Shown here in pieces: positions 1 through 7,432 of a stretch of DNA of 63,765 nt. The notes beneath the pieces were generated by a model. It had not been told where the DNA came from. It saw only the letters and a list, made by a program, of their open reading frames with translations, and did not search any database. A program made the translations under genes and the position numbers. Numbering within the stretch: position 1 is the first letter of the stretch; every line of letters starts with the position of its first letter. The stretch comes from Brevibacillus borstelensis (GTDB taxonomy: Bacteria > Bacillota > Bacilli > Brevibacillales > Brevibacillaceae), in contig NZ_RHHO01000032.1 of assembly GCF_003710865.1 (NCBI RefSeq), positions 1-63,765 of the forward strand, in the 5' to 3' direction.

Positions 1-95
1 TGTGGTGCTATCTAAGACTTCCAGCACTTCGTGCTCAATTTTATTGTTATGAAAGAAGAAACTCCAACATATTGTGGGGTTTCTCGACAGCCTGA

Positions 96-130
96 GGCAC
101 ACCCGATTAGGGTGTGCCGTTTGTTTTTTC
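96..130 (+). terminator. Intrinsic terminator of a gene left of the window
   Basis: A 9-bp perfect stem (GGCACACCC / GGGTGTGCC, 5-nt loop) is followed on the plus strand by a T-rich tract up to position 130. No plus-strand gene lies between it and the window edge, so it probably ends a convergent gene whose body is outside. A second, weaker hairpin (GAAACTCCA ... TGGGGTTTC, about 60-83) precedes it. Confidence 0.6.
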
Positions 131-1465
131 CTAGTAGATGGTTCTCTGTTTCGCACTTCCCTGGCGAAGGCTTCCCCAAAGGTAGCCAAGCATTCCTCCG
201 ACGATTGCGGGCAGAAGCCAACCGATCCCCTCCGCGTAAAGCGGCAGGTGTTTATACAGCGCAGTTATCGCGTCCATCGGAACGCCGAGCTGCTTCAGTC
301 CATCCGTCAGGCTGACAGCTGCAGTAGTGACGATTGCCCCGATGTAAACCGAAGAATATCCTCTGAATACCCGGTGCAAAAAGGACAGCAGCATCAGCAC
401 GATTGCCAGCGGATAGATGGCAACAAGCACTGGTACGGACAAGGCAATAAGCTGGGTCAACCCTACATTGGCTACGGCTGTGCTGAACACGCACAAGACC
501 GCGACCATCGTTTTGTAAGATACAACCGGAAAGCGATCCGAGAAAAATCGGCTGCAGGCAGTCACCAGACCGACCGATGTCGTGATGCAGGCGAGTGTAA
601 CAGCCAGGCCAAGCAGCAAAGATCCCATCGAGCCAAACAAGTATTGGACGACAGCAGTCAGGATTTGCCCTCCGTTGTCCGAGGCACCCAATGTCTTGCT
701 GGTAGCGCCAAGGTAGCCGAGCGCCAGATAAACCAGGGCCAGGCCGGTTGCCGCAATAATGCCGGCTTTGATCGTAGACAGAGACAATTTCGCGCGGTCA
801 GTGATGCCAAGTTCCTTGATCGCAGTCGTGACGACGATTCCGAAGACCATTGCAGCCAGCGCATCAAGGGTCAAATACCCTTCCAAAAAGCCTTTGAAAA
901 ACGGTGTCGATTGATATGCTTCGGCAGGTGCTCCCACATCGCCGATCGGATGTGTCACTCCCTGGAAAAACATGACCGCAATAATCAGCAGAAGCGCCGG
1001 TGTCAGAATTTTCCCGATGCGATCCACCAATTTCGACGGATGCAGGGAAAGCCAGTAGGTCAGGGCAAAGAAGACCACGGTGCAGATAAACAGCGGTACC
1101 CAACTGCCTTTCACCGACTCGGGCAAAAACGGCAATACCCCCATTTCAAACGTAACCGTCCCTGTGCGGGGAAGCGCCAGAAACGGGCCGATCGCCAAGT
1201 AGACGACAACCGTAAACAGTACGCCAAATACCGGATGAACGCGGCCAGCCAGTGCGGACAGACTCCCTCCGCCGAGGCTGACAGCCACCACGCCCATCAG
1301 CGGCAGCCCCACTCCGGTTATGATAAAACCGAGCATGGCAATCCAGACATTTGTCCCGGCGGATTGCCCCAATGCCGGTGGAAAAATCATATTCCCCGCT
1401 CCGAAGAACAAGGCAAATAGCATGAGTCCTATCGATATGGTTTCCTTTTTGGATAATTCTTTCAT
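131..1465 (-). CDS. brnQ: Branched-chain amino acid transport system II carrier protein (BrnQ/BraB family)
   Basis: A 444-residue polytopic membrane protein, the normal length for sodium-coupled leucine/isoleucine/valine symporters of the LIVCS family. The N-terminus carries the family signature FGAGNMIFPP after a short cytoplasmic KELSKKE segment, followed by about twelve hydrophobic helices. The ATG at 1465 is chosen because GGAGAGG precedes it; the frame stays open upstream to 1591 but that part looks like untranslated leader. It is a single gene with its own promoter and a CodY-like box in the leader, which fits repression when branched-chain amino acids are plentiful (inference). Confidence 0.93.
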   Translation of the reverse strand: MKELSKKETISIGLMLFALFFGAGNMIFPPALGQSAGTNVWIAMLGFIITGVGLPLMGVVAVSLGGGSLSALAGRVHPVFGVLFTVVVYLAIGPFLALPRTGTVTFEMGVLPFLPESVKGSWVPLFICTVVFFALTYWLSLHPSKLVDRIGKILTPALLLIIAVMFFQGVTHPIGDVGAPAEAYQSTPFFKGFLEGYLTLDALAAMVFGIVVTTAIKELGITDRAKLSLSTIKAGIIAATGLALVYLALGYLGATSKTLGASDNGGQILTAVVQYLFGSMGSLLLGLAVTLACITTSVGLVTACSRFFSDRFPVVSYKTMVAVLCVFSTAVANVGLTQLIALSVPVLVAIYPLAIVLMLLSFLHRVFRGYSSVYIGAIVTTAAVSLTDGLKQLGVPMDAITALYKHLPLYAEGIGWLLPAIVGGMLGYLWGSLRQGSAKQRTIY

Positions 1466-1497
1466 ATTTTCCTCTCCAATTGCCTTTCTTGTTTTTA

Positions 1498-1512
1498 AAT
1501 TTTGCGAAAGTT
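1498..1512. promoter_or_regulatory. CodY-like box in the brnQ leader
   Basis: The 15-mer AATTTTGCGAAAGTT matches the CodY consensus AATTTTCWGAAAATT at 12 of 15 positions. It lies just downstream of the predicted brnQ transcription start, a position expected to block transcription. CodY control of branched-chain amino acid uptake is known in Bacillus; applying it here is inference. Confidence 0.45.
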
Positions 1513-1535
1513 TTTTATAATGTAACTGAACACAG

Positions 1536-1564
1536 ATTATAGTACGTATTAAGATCTTTTTCAA
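1536..1564 (-). promoter_or_regulatory. Sigma-A promoter of brnQ
   Basis: On the minus strand TTGAAA (1564-1559) and TATAAT (1541-1536) are separated by exactly 17 nt. The predicted start near 1529 gives a leader of about 65 nt before the brnQ ATG at 1465. Confidence 0.75.
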
Positions 1565-1605
1565 ATATATTTTTTTCCAACACACGGACAAACGCTGTCA
1601 TATCA

Positions 1606-1645
1606 ACAAAAAAGCCTGCATCCGATCAAGCGGCTTGCAAGCTTT
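1606..1645 (-). terminator. Possible terminator after alkA
   Basis: Reading the minus strand, AAGCC and GGCTT flank a loop of about 15 nt and are followed by TTTTTGTT. The stem is short, so this is a weak intrinsic terminator for the glycosylase gene. Confidence 0.4.
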
Positions 1646-1667
1646 GCTTCACTGACCGATTTGGTGA

Positions 1668-2591
1668 TTACCAGGCTTCTTTCCGCTTCAGAGCCCCGAC
1701 TGTTTCCCATACGTACAAGGAGACATAGCTGCGCCAGGGTGCCCAGCTCTCCCCGATCCTTCTCATTTCAGCTTCATCCGGTCTTGCCTCCAACTGGTAA
1801 ACAAGCTGCATCCCGTTTTTCAGTCCGATATCTGCTACAGGAAGCAGATCGGGCCGCCCCATGCCGAACATCATCATGCACTCGACAGTCCACTTGCCAA
1901 TCCCCCTAAGCGGGGTAAGCGTGGCCATAATTTCCTGCTCGTCCATTTTCCACAGTCCCTCCAGGTCTACACGGCCATTCACGACCGCTCGTGCCAGATC
2001 GATGATGTATTCCGCTTTTCTCTGGCTAAACTGCAGGGGACGCAGTGCCTCCGGCTCCATGACTGCAATCCGGTCAGCGGCGGGAAAGGCATAGTGGAGA
2101 GTGCCCTCTGCATCCTGGACGCTTTCACCCGCAAGCTCCAAGAGCCTCTCGGTCAATGTCGCTGCAAAAGCGAGGTTGATCTGCTGCCCGATAATCGTCT
2201 TGACCATCGATTGAAACAGGTCGTCATCCAGTACAAAACGCAGTCCGCGAAACCGTTCTGCGAGCGGAGCCAGTTTGGCATCTGCCTGCATAAGCGCGTA
2301 GAGTGGAGCCAGATCCACATCTGCACTGAACATATGCCGGATGTGTTTCTCCAGCCCCGCTGCCTCGGCGGCACTCAATGCCGCGCTTGTCTCCCAGGAA
2401 AGGCTCGGATGGTCCAGCTCGCCTGTGAAACGGATGCTGGCCAAAATGGGACGGTTGTTTACACGAAATACCCGCTGAAGCGATTTTTGCTCGAAGACTA
2501 CCTTTATTTGCGGGTCGGGATGGGTCTCAAGCCGCCTTAAAAGCCGCTCAAACGAATAGGGGGCCTTTAGTTGAATGATTTGGCTGCTCAC
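1668..2591 (-). CDS. alkA: DNA-3-methyladenine glycosylase II (AlkA-like, HhH-GPD family)
   Basis: Base-excision repair glycosylase of 307 residues that would remove alkylated purines from DNA. The helix-hairpin-helix is visible as LRGIGKWT (about residues 228-235). The GPD aspartate follows in PVADIGL, with Asp254 as the likely catalytic residue. The N-terminal 110 residues match the beta-rich AlkA_N domain region. Translation starts at a GTG (2591) behind GAGGTG. It stands alone between brnQ and a spore coat gene; no Ada-type regulator lies next to it. Confidence 0.9.
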   Translation of the reverse strand: MSSQIIQLKAPYSFERLLRRLETHPDPQIKVVFEQKSLQRVFRVNNRPILASIRFTGELDHPSLSWETSAALSAAEAAGLEKHIRHMFSADVDLAPLYALMQADAKLAPLAERFRGLRFVLDDDLFQSMVKTIIGQQINLAFAATLTERLLELAGESVQDAEGTLHYAFPAADRIAVMEPEALRPLQFSQRKAEYIIDLARAVVNGRVDLEGLWKMDEQEIMATLTPLRGIGKWTVECMMMFGMGRPDLLPVADIGLKNGMQLVYQLEARPDEAEMRRIGESWAPWRSYVSLYVWETVGALKRKEAW

Positions 2592-2698
2592 GGGTAGATT
2601 ACACCTCTCTTTTCAATCCATTGGAAAAATGAAACAGGAGCAACTGGGCATACTATGACAGGCATTTGCCGGACTACTGCCAGAAGGAGAGATTTTGC

Positions 2699-3277
2699 AT
2701 GCGCCTTGCCTCTCATGAAGCAGCCGAATTAAACGAACTGCTGATGAGCTGCACCAACTCGATCCAAAGCATGGCCTTGTTCATCAACCAGGCTCAGGAC
2801 CCGGAGCTGCGCTCGATGATTCAGCGCCATTACTCGGTTCATGTACAAGACTACAACATGAAGGTAGAATTTGTCACACAGCAGATGGGCTCCCGCGATC
2901 AATTGAATGTCCCGGCGATTACAGGACAAGCCTTCACACCTGCTCCCGGCCATCAATATCAGCCGATACAGCCCCAAGTAAAGCTTGCTCAACTGGATGA
3001 CCGCGCGATTGCCACCTCGTATCTGCTGACGTTGAAGCGGGCAGGACGGGAATACGCCTGGTCAGCCTTTGAGACGACGACTCCGCAGCTGCGCATTTTC
3101 CTCGAGGATGCATTCCGGATGTGTTCCCATCAATCGTTTGAAGTGTGGCAGTACATGGTCAAAAAAGGCTGGTACGCCGTCACGATGGCACCTCCGCAGG
3201 CTGTCTCGACACTCGGGCTGGTGTACCAGCAGGTTCCGTATCATCAGCCGATGGAAGCCTATCAGCAACAGCCATAA
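2699..3277 (+). CDS. Spore coat protein, CotF-like family
   Basis: A 192-residue protein with the helical, Gln/Met-rich composition of the CotF coat-protein family (ferritin-like helical fold). The pattern 'HEAAELNELLMSC' opens a first helical bundle. After a Pro/Gln linker (about residues 75-95), 'DRAIATSYLLTLKRAG' opens a second. The ATG at 2699 is preceded by AGAAGGAGA; the frame is open from 2666 without a better site. Members of this family sit in the inner coat or at the forespore surface; the exact role of this paralogue is unknown. Confidence 0.8.
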   Translation: MRLASHEAAELNELLMSCTNSIQSMALFINQAQDPELRSMIQRHYSVHVQDYNMKVEFVTQQMGSRDQLNVPAITGQAFTPAPGHQYQPIQPQVKLAQLDDRAIATSYLLTLKRAGREYAWSAFETTTPQLRIFLEDAFRMCSHQSFEVWQYMVKKGWYAVTMAPPQAVSTLGLVYQQVPYHQPMEAYQQQP

Positions 3278-3282
3278 ACGGC

Positions 3283-3330
3283 AAAAAACGCACCCTTTGT
3301 CCCCTTTTTTGGAGACGGGTGCGTTTTTGC
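3283..3330. terminator. Bidirectional terminator between the coat gene and proline dehydrogenase
   Basis: A 12-bp perfect stem AAAAACGCACCC / GGGTGCGTTTTT (3284-3295 and 3317-3328) has T-tracts on both strands. It sits between two convergent genes and can serve both. Confidence 0.85.
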
Positions 3331-3351
3331 AAAGCAACGATAGCTGTCCGA

Positions 3352-4272
3352 TTACTTCGTGAACATCCCTTTCAAGACAAAAGCAACGTTAGCCGGGCGT
3401 TCTGCCAGACGGCGCATGAAATAGCCGTACCAGTCGCTGCCGTATGGCACGTATACACGCATCTTGTAGCCTTCGCGCGCCAGATCGATCTGCGATTGCA
3501 CACGGATGCCGTACAGCATCTGGAATTCAAATTGCGTGCGCGGAATGTTGTATTCCTTTTCCAGCTTTTTCACGTAGTCGATGATCGCGTCATCGTGAGT
3601 GGCTACAGCAGCATAGCAGCCATTCAGCAGGTGCTGCTTGATGATTTTTTTGTAGTTCTCATCCACATCGGCTTTGTTCGGGAACGCCACCTCAGGCGAT
3701 TCCTTGTACGCCCCTTTTACGAGACGCAGGTTGACCTTTTTCTCTTTTACACCCTCGATGTCAGCAGCGGAATCGTACAGGTACGCCTGAATGACAGTTC
3801 CGACGTTGTCGTAATCCTGCAAAAGCTCGTGCAGGATTTCCAGGGTAATATTTTTATGGGCATAGTCCTCCATATCGATCCGGACAAAAATATTTCCGTG
3901 GTTCTTGGCATAATCGAGAATGCGGCGCATGTTGGTCATGCACAGCTCGCGGCTGATATCCAGACCGAGACTCGTCATTTTCAGAGAAAGGTTGCAATCG
4001 ACACCGGACTTGTGAATCGCTTCCAATGTTTTGATGCAGTAGTCAGCCGACTCATTTGCCTCTTCCGTGCTGAATACGAACTCGCCCAAATGGTCCAGCG
4101 TGCAGACAAGCCCTTTCTGATTCAATTCGCGGACCTTCTTGATCGCCTCGTCAATCGTTTCACCCGAAACAAAACGGTTGGCTCCGAACCGCAACCCCCA
4201 TTTTTTCGCAGCAGCATTCAACGCTTTGTTCTTGGAAAGGAACAGGAAAAAGTCCTTCATAAGTTGTTCCAT
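3352..4272 (-). CDS. putB: Proline dehydrogenase
   Basis: FAD-dependent first enzyme of proline catabolism, oxidising L-proline to pyrroline-5-carboxylate. The 306-residue length is that of the stand-alone Bacillus PutB/FadM type. Conserved blocks include LRLVKGAYKE (flavin and substrate region) and the C-terminal YGSDWYGYFMRRLAERP with the substrate-binding arginines. ATG at 4272 follows GAGGAGG. A sigma-54 promoter lies about 45 nt upstream, and a sigma-54 activator is transcribed divergently, so induction by proline through that activator is likely. No pyrroline-5-carboxylate dehydrogenase is adjacent. Confidence 0.93.
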   Translation of the reverse strand: MEQLMKDFFLFLSKNKALNAAAKKWGLRFGANRFVSGETIDEAIKKVRELNQKGLVCTLDHLGEFVFSTEEANESADYCIKTLEAIHKSGVDCNLSLKMTSLGLDISRELCMTNMRRILDYAKNHGNIFVRIDMEDYAHKNITLEILHELLQDYDNVGTVIQAYLYDSAADIEGVKEKKVNLRLVKGAYKESPEVAFPNKADVDENYKKIIKQHLLNGCYAAVATHDDAIIDYVKKLEKEYNIPRTQFEFQMLYGIRVQSQIDLAREGYKMRVYVPYGSDWYGYFMRRLAERPANVAFVLKGMFTK

Positions 4273-4317
4273 CGTAAATCTGTCTCCTCCTCAACAATAC
4301 ATCTGCGAGATTTTATT

Positions 4318-4334
4318 AGCATAAACCGTGCCAA
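4318..4334 (-). promoter_or_regulatory. Sigma-54 (SigL) -24/-12 promoter of proline dehydrogenase
   Basis: The minus strand reads TTGGCACGGTTTATGCT. GG and GC are separated by exactly 10 nt, matching the consensus TGGCACG-N4-TTGCW with one mismatch in the -12 box. The predicted start near 4307 leaves a leader of about 35 nt. A divergent sigma-54 activator gene begins at 4455. Confidence 0.85.
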
Positions 4335-4349
4335 CACCACAAATTCGAA

Positions 4350-4430
4350 AAAAACAACAATTTCTTTCCTGGTTGTTCACCATTTTTACACATATGTACA
4401 GAATGTGTTTATTGTTGTACACTTTTGCTT
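4350..4430. promoter_or_regulatory. Candidate upstream activator sites for the sigma-54 regulator
   Basis: Between the -24 element and the divergent regulator gene lie an inverted repeat (AACAAC ... GTTGTT) and two copies of the palindrome TGTACA separated by 15 nt. Sigma-54 activators bind such dyads about 80-150 bp upstream of their promoters. Which of these is used cannot be told from sequence alone. Confidence 0.35.
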
Positions 4431-4454
4431 AGACAAGATCCGACATAGACGTAC

Positions 4455-6230
4455 ATGAGAAAATTGAAACCGTTTTCCTATCTCTTAGTGTGGATTGGAA
4501 GTGAGGATTTGAAACCGCTGTTTTCATTGGATGCCCCTATTTCCAGCCTGGCAAAGCCCATCGACCCTGCTCTGGTCAGTATACGCGAGGGAATCACGCC
4601 GGGTGTAGGGTTGCTGCGGATAAACGATCAGGAGTCGGCCGTGCTCCTCTTGCCGGAAGCGATGTCTATGGCTGATGCCGGAAAAAGACTGTTGGCTGAA
4701 GCCGACGACAGCGCCTTTGCGCCCGACATTGTCATCCTCAACAGCGAGGGCCATGTGAGCGGATTTGTGGAAGCCAGGCGCTTGCTTGGAGCCTTCGTCT
4801 CCATCGCCGGCAATCAGGCGATCCTGCTCAAAACCTTGCTCGATACGATGAGTGAAGCGATCACGATCGTGGATACCGATAACATCGTCCAGTATTGGAA
4901 CCCCGCCGCCGAAAAAATTTATGATATCGACCGGAGCCAGGTGGTCGGCACCCGTCTGGACGTGCATTTTGCCAGCGAATCGATCCGTCTGCTGGATGCC
5001 CTGCAGCAAGGGGAGACCGTCTATCGCCTCTACCACGTTCCGAGGCCAGACCGCCATGTGCTGATCAATGCCGCTCCCATCCGCCGGGAAAACGAAATCA
5101 TCGGCGCCATTTCGATCGAGCAGGACATTACCGAACTGGTCCGCTTAAATGAGGAGCTGGCCCATACGACTGCCCACCTGCACAACCTGCAGCAGGAGAT
5201 GAGCCGTTTTCATCCTGCCGACGATCCGTTTTTTCCGATCAAAGGTCACTCCGCCTCTATCCAGACTGCGATACAGGCTGCCCGCAAAGTGGCGCAGACG
5301 GATGCAACGGTCCTGATAAACGGCGAAAGCGGTGTAGGGAAAGAACTGTTCGCCCAGGCGATTCACCAGGCCAGCCGCAGAAGAGACAAACCGTTTATTG
5401 CGATCAACTGCGGCGCGATCCCTGCAGCGCTGTTCGAAAGCGAGCTGTTCGGCTATCAGGGCGGCGCTTTTACAGGCGCGGAAAAGAAAGGAAAGCCCGG
5501 GAAGCTGGAGCTGGCCCATGGAGGGACGCTGTTCCTCGACGAAATTGGAGAGTTGCCGCTCGAGCTTCAGGTGAAGCTGCTGCGCGCCCTGCAGGAGCGT
5601 CAATTTTATCGCGTCGGCGGTACGGAACCGATCACGGTCAATACCCGTATCGTCGCCGCTACCAACCGGAAGCTGGAAAAAATGGTCGCAGACGGGCTTT
5701 TCCGCGAAGACCTTTACTACCGGTTAAACGTCTTTACACTGGAAATCCCATCCCTGCGCGAGCGGCGCGAGGACATTCCCGAGCTGGTGCAGATCTTTCT
5801 GCACGAGTATGCAATTGCTCACGAACATCCGGTGCCACGGGTCTCCCCCGAAGTGATGCAAGCCTTGTACGACTACAACTGGCCGGGAAATATCCGGCAG
5901 CTGCGCAATGTGATCGAGCGGCTGTCCATCCTGCAAGAAAACGGTTTGATCCTATACGATCAGCTCCCCTCCTCGATCAGGATGCAGCAGCTCGAACAGC
6001 CTGTCATTCCGCAGCCGAGGTTCTCTTCCGCAGACAATCATCCCATCGCTTCTGCGTCGTATGCTGCATCGCGCCCCGGCTTCGAGCATGGCGGGAGTGA
6101 AAAGGAGCGGATTCTGGCTGCATTGGAACGAACCTACGGGAACAAAAAAGCGGCCGCGGTTCTTTTGGGATTTTCCCGGGGAACGCTGTACAACAAAATG
6201 AAAAAATACGGAATTGACGAGGGATTCTGA
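4455..6230 (+). CDS. PAS-containing sigma-54-dependent transcriptional activator (PutR/RocR-like)
   Basis: A 591-residue enhancer-binding protein. The N-terminal 120 residues are a family-specific sensor region. A PAS domain follows (about 125-230), then the AAA+ sigma-54 domain (about 262-490) with Walker A GESGVGKE, the sigma-54 contact loop GAFTGA and Walker B LFLDEIGE. A Fis-type helix-turn-helix ends the protein (GNKKAAAVLLGFSRGTLYNK). It has no receiver domain, so it senses a ligand rather than a phosphoryl group. Divergence from a sigma-54-driven proline dehydrogenase suggests it activates proline use. The start at 4455 has no clear ribosome site; a later TTG is possible. Confidence 0.85.
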   Translation: MRKLKPFSYLLVWIGSEDLKPLFSLDAPISSLAKPIDPALVSIREGITPGVGLLRINDQESAVLLLPEAMSMADAGKRLLAEADDSAFAPDIVILNSEGHVSGFVEARRLLGAFVSIAGNQAILLKTLLDTMSEAITIVDTDNIVQYWNPAAEKIYDIDRSQVVGTRLDVHFASESIRLLDALQQGETVYRLYHVPRPDRHVLINAAPIRRENEIIGAISIEQDITELVRLNEELAHTTAHLHNLQQEMSRFHPADDPFFPIKGHSASIQTAIQAARKVAQTDATVLINGESGVGKELFAQAIHQASRRRDKPFIAINCGAIPAALFESELFGYQGGAFTGAEKKGKPGKLELAHGGTLFLDEIGELPLELQVKLLRALQERQFYRVGGTEPITVNTRIVAATNRKLEKMVADGLFREDLYYRLNVFTLEIPSLRERREDIPELVQIFLHEYAIAHEHPVPRVSPEVMQALYDYNWPGNIRQLRNVIERLSILQENGLILYDQLPSSIRMQQLEQPVIPQPRFSSADNHPIASASYAASRPGFEHGGSEKERILAALERTYGNKKAAAVLLGFSRGTLYNKMKKYGIDEGF

Positions 6231-6231
6231 A

Positions 6232-7377
6232 GTGGAGACGCTCCATTTTTACGATGAAGCTTATGAAGTGTGCCTAAATAGCGAGAGAATTGCCCTTTTG
6301 CCAAAGGAGTACGCGCTTTTGCGCTTTCTCTTTACCCGGCGCAATCAGGTCTTCCGCCGCAGCGATCTGCTCGATCTGGTATGGGGACAAGACGAGATGC
6401 CGACGGACCGGACAGTGGATGATCACGTTTATCGTCTGCGCAAAAAACTGCATGGGTGGCGGCATCTGTTGACCATCGAGACGGTGCGGGGGATGGGCTA
6501 CCGGCTCACCTGGAAAGAGCCGAAAGGGCAAAATCTGCTCGAGAACAATCCTGAATTCGCGGGACATGTCAGGCACATGCTGGAGATGTATCACGGTCTC
6601 GGGATGGGGGCTGCGATGCAAACGCTGTCGGCAAACAAGGACGTGCTCGGGTTTGAGCTGGACCCGTTCTACGCTGTTTATTTGCGTTTTGTCTCAGGGG
6701 ATTTCCGGTGGTTTTTGACCACATCGGACCTCCCCTTCAACGAGAAGCTGTTCTATTTGGCCCATCTCTACTTCATTGCAGAGGAAGACTCCGCAAAAGT
6801 ATTGGACCTCTACAAGCGGATCGTTGACGGCAAGCAGCAGTTGCCAGGCTTGTGGGAAGAAGAGCTTCAGATCAACATGATTTCGCTCCTCGTTGAGGCC
6901 AAGCAATGGCAGCAAGCTGCCGACCAGATTCAAAAGGTTGAGAAGATTGTCGCCAGAATTCAGTCGCCTAGCTATACGTTGACCTTTCTGTTTCAGCACA
7001 TCTGCTATCTGCTGGATCGGCAGGATGTAGCCGGGGCAGAGGAAGCCTTTACGCAAGCAAACGCTTTGCTCGCTGCAAAACCGATGCAGCGCGAGCAGGG
7101 AATGCTGGTCATTTTAGAAGGCATGTGGCAATATCTGCAGGGTCTTCCTGAACAGGGGCGGCTGTCTTTGGATAAAGGCATCGAGATTTTGCAGCGGACC
7201 CGCTTTATTCCCCACTACCTTTTTGCTGTCCGCAAAATTGACCGCTTCTTTCAAGCCTTCCCAGTCGACAGCGTCTGGCAGCAGAAGTACAAAAAAGAGT
7301 GGGCCCGGGTAAGCGAAGAGTACCAATTTCCACTTCTGCGGCGTCAATTAGTCGATGTCTTTGCCCGCCATCTCTGA
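6232..7377 (+). CDS. Winged-helix (OmpR/PhoB-type) regulator with helical-repeat C-terminal domain
   Basis: A 381-residue protein. Residues about 1-95 form a PhoB-type DNA-binding winged helix (LLPKEYALLRFL ... TVDDHVYRLRKKL ... IETVRGMGYRL). The remaining 280 residues are alpha-helical and resemble TPR-like repeats. There is no receiver domain, so this is not a canonical response regulator. The GTG at 6232 is chosen because GAGGGA precedes it; it lies one base after the stop of the sigma-54 regulator, suggesting co-transcription and possibly coupling. Target genes are unknown. Confidence 0.75.
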   Translation: METLHFYDEAYEVCLNSERIALLPKEYALLRFLFTRRNQVFRRSDLLDLVWGQDEMPTDRTVDDHVYRLRKKLHGWRHLLTIETVRGMGYRLTWKEPKGQNLLENNPEFAGHVRHMLEMYHGLGMGAAMQTLSANKDVLGFELDPFYAVYLRFVSGDFRWFLTTSDLPFNEKLFYLAHLYFIAEEDSAKVLDLYKRIVDGKQQLPGLWEEELQINMISLLVEAKQWQQAADQIQKVEKIVARIQSPSYTLTFLFQHICYLLDRQDVAGAEEAFTQANALLAAKPMQREQGMLVILEGMWQYLQGLPEQGRLSLDKGIEILQRTRFIPHYLFAVRKIDRFFQAFPVDSVWQQKYKKEWARVSEEYQFPLLRRQLVDVFARHL

Positions 7378-7388
7378 TATTGCTCTGA

Positions 7389-7429
7389 CAATTCCCCCTT
7401 ATACTAACGTCAAGGAAAAGGGGGAATTG
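7389..7429 (+). promoter_or_regulatory. RBS-sequestering hairpin upstream of an MFS exporter gene
   Basis: A perfect 12-bp inverted repeat, CAATTCCCCCTT (7389-7400) and AAGGGGGAATTG (7418-7429), has a 17-nt loop. The right arm contains the Shine-Dalgarno of the gene starting at 7433. No T-tract follows, so it is not a terminator; in RNA it would hide the ribosome site. Confidence 0.65.
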
Positions 7430-7432
7430 TTC

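Noticed and set aside
74..1420. 448-codon plus-strand frame across brnQ
   Set aside because: Antisense to a clear BrnQ protein; composition (Arg/Gln/His-rich, low hydrophobicity) is typical of a shadow frame and it has no ribosome site.
3145..4458. 437-codon plus-strand frame across proline dehydrogenase
   Set aside because: Lies antisense to a well-conserved enzyme and crosses its sigma-54 promoter; no domain recognised.
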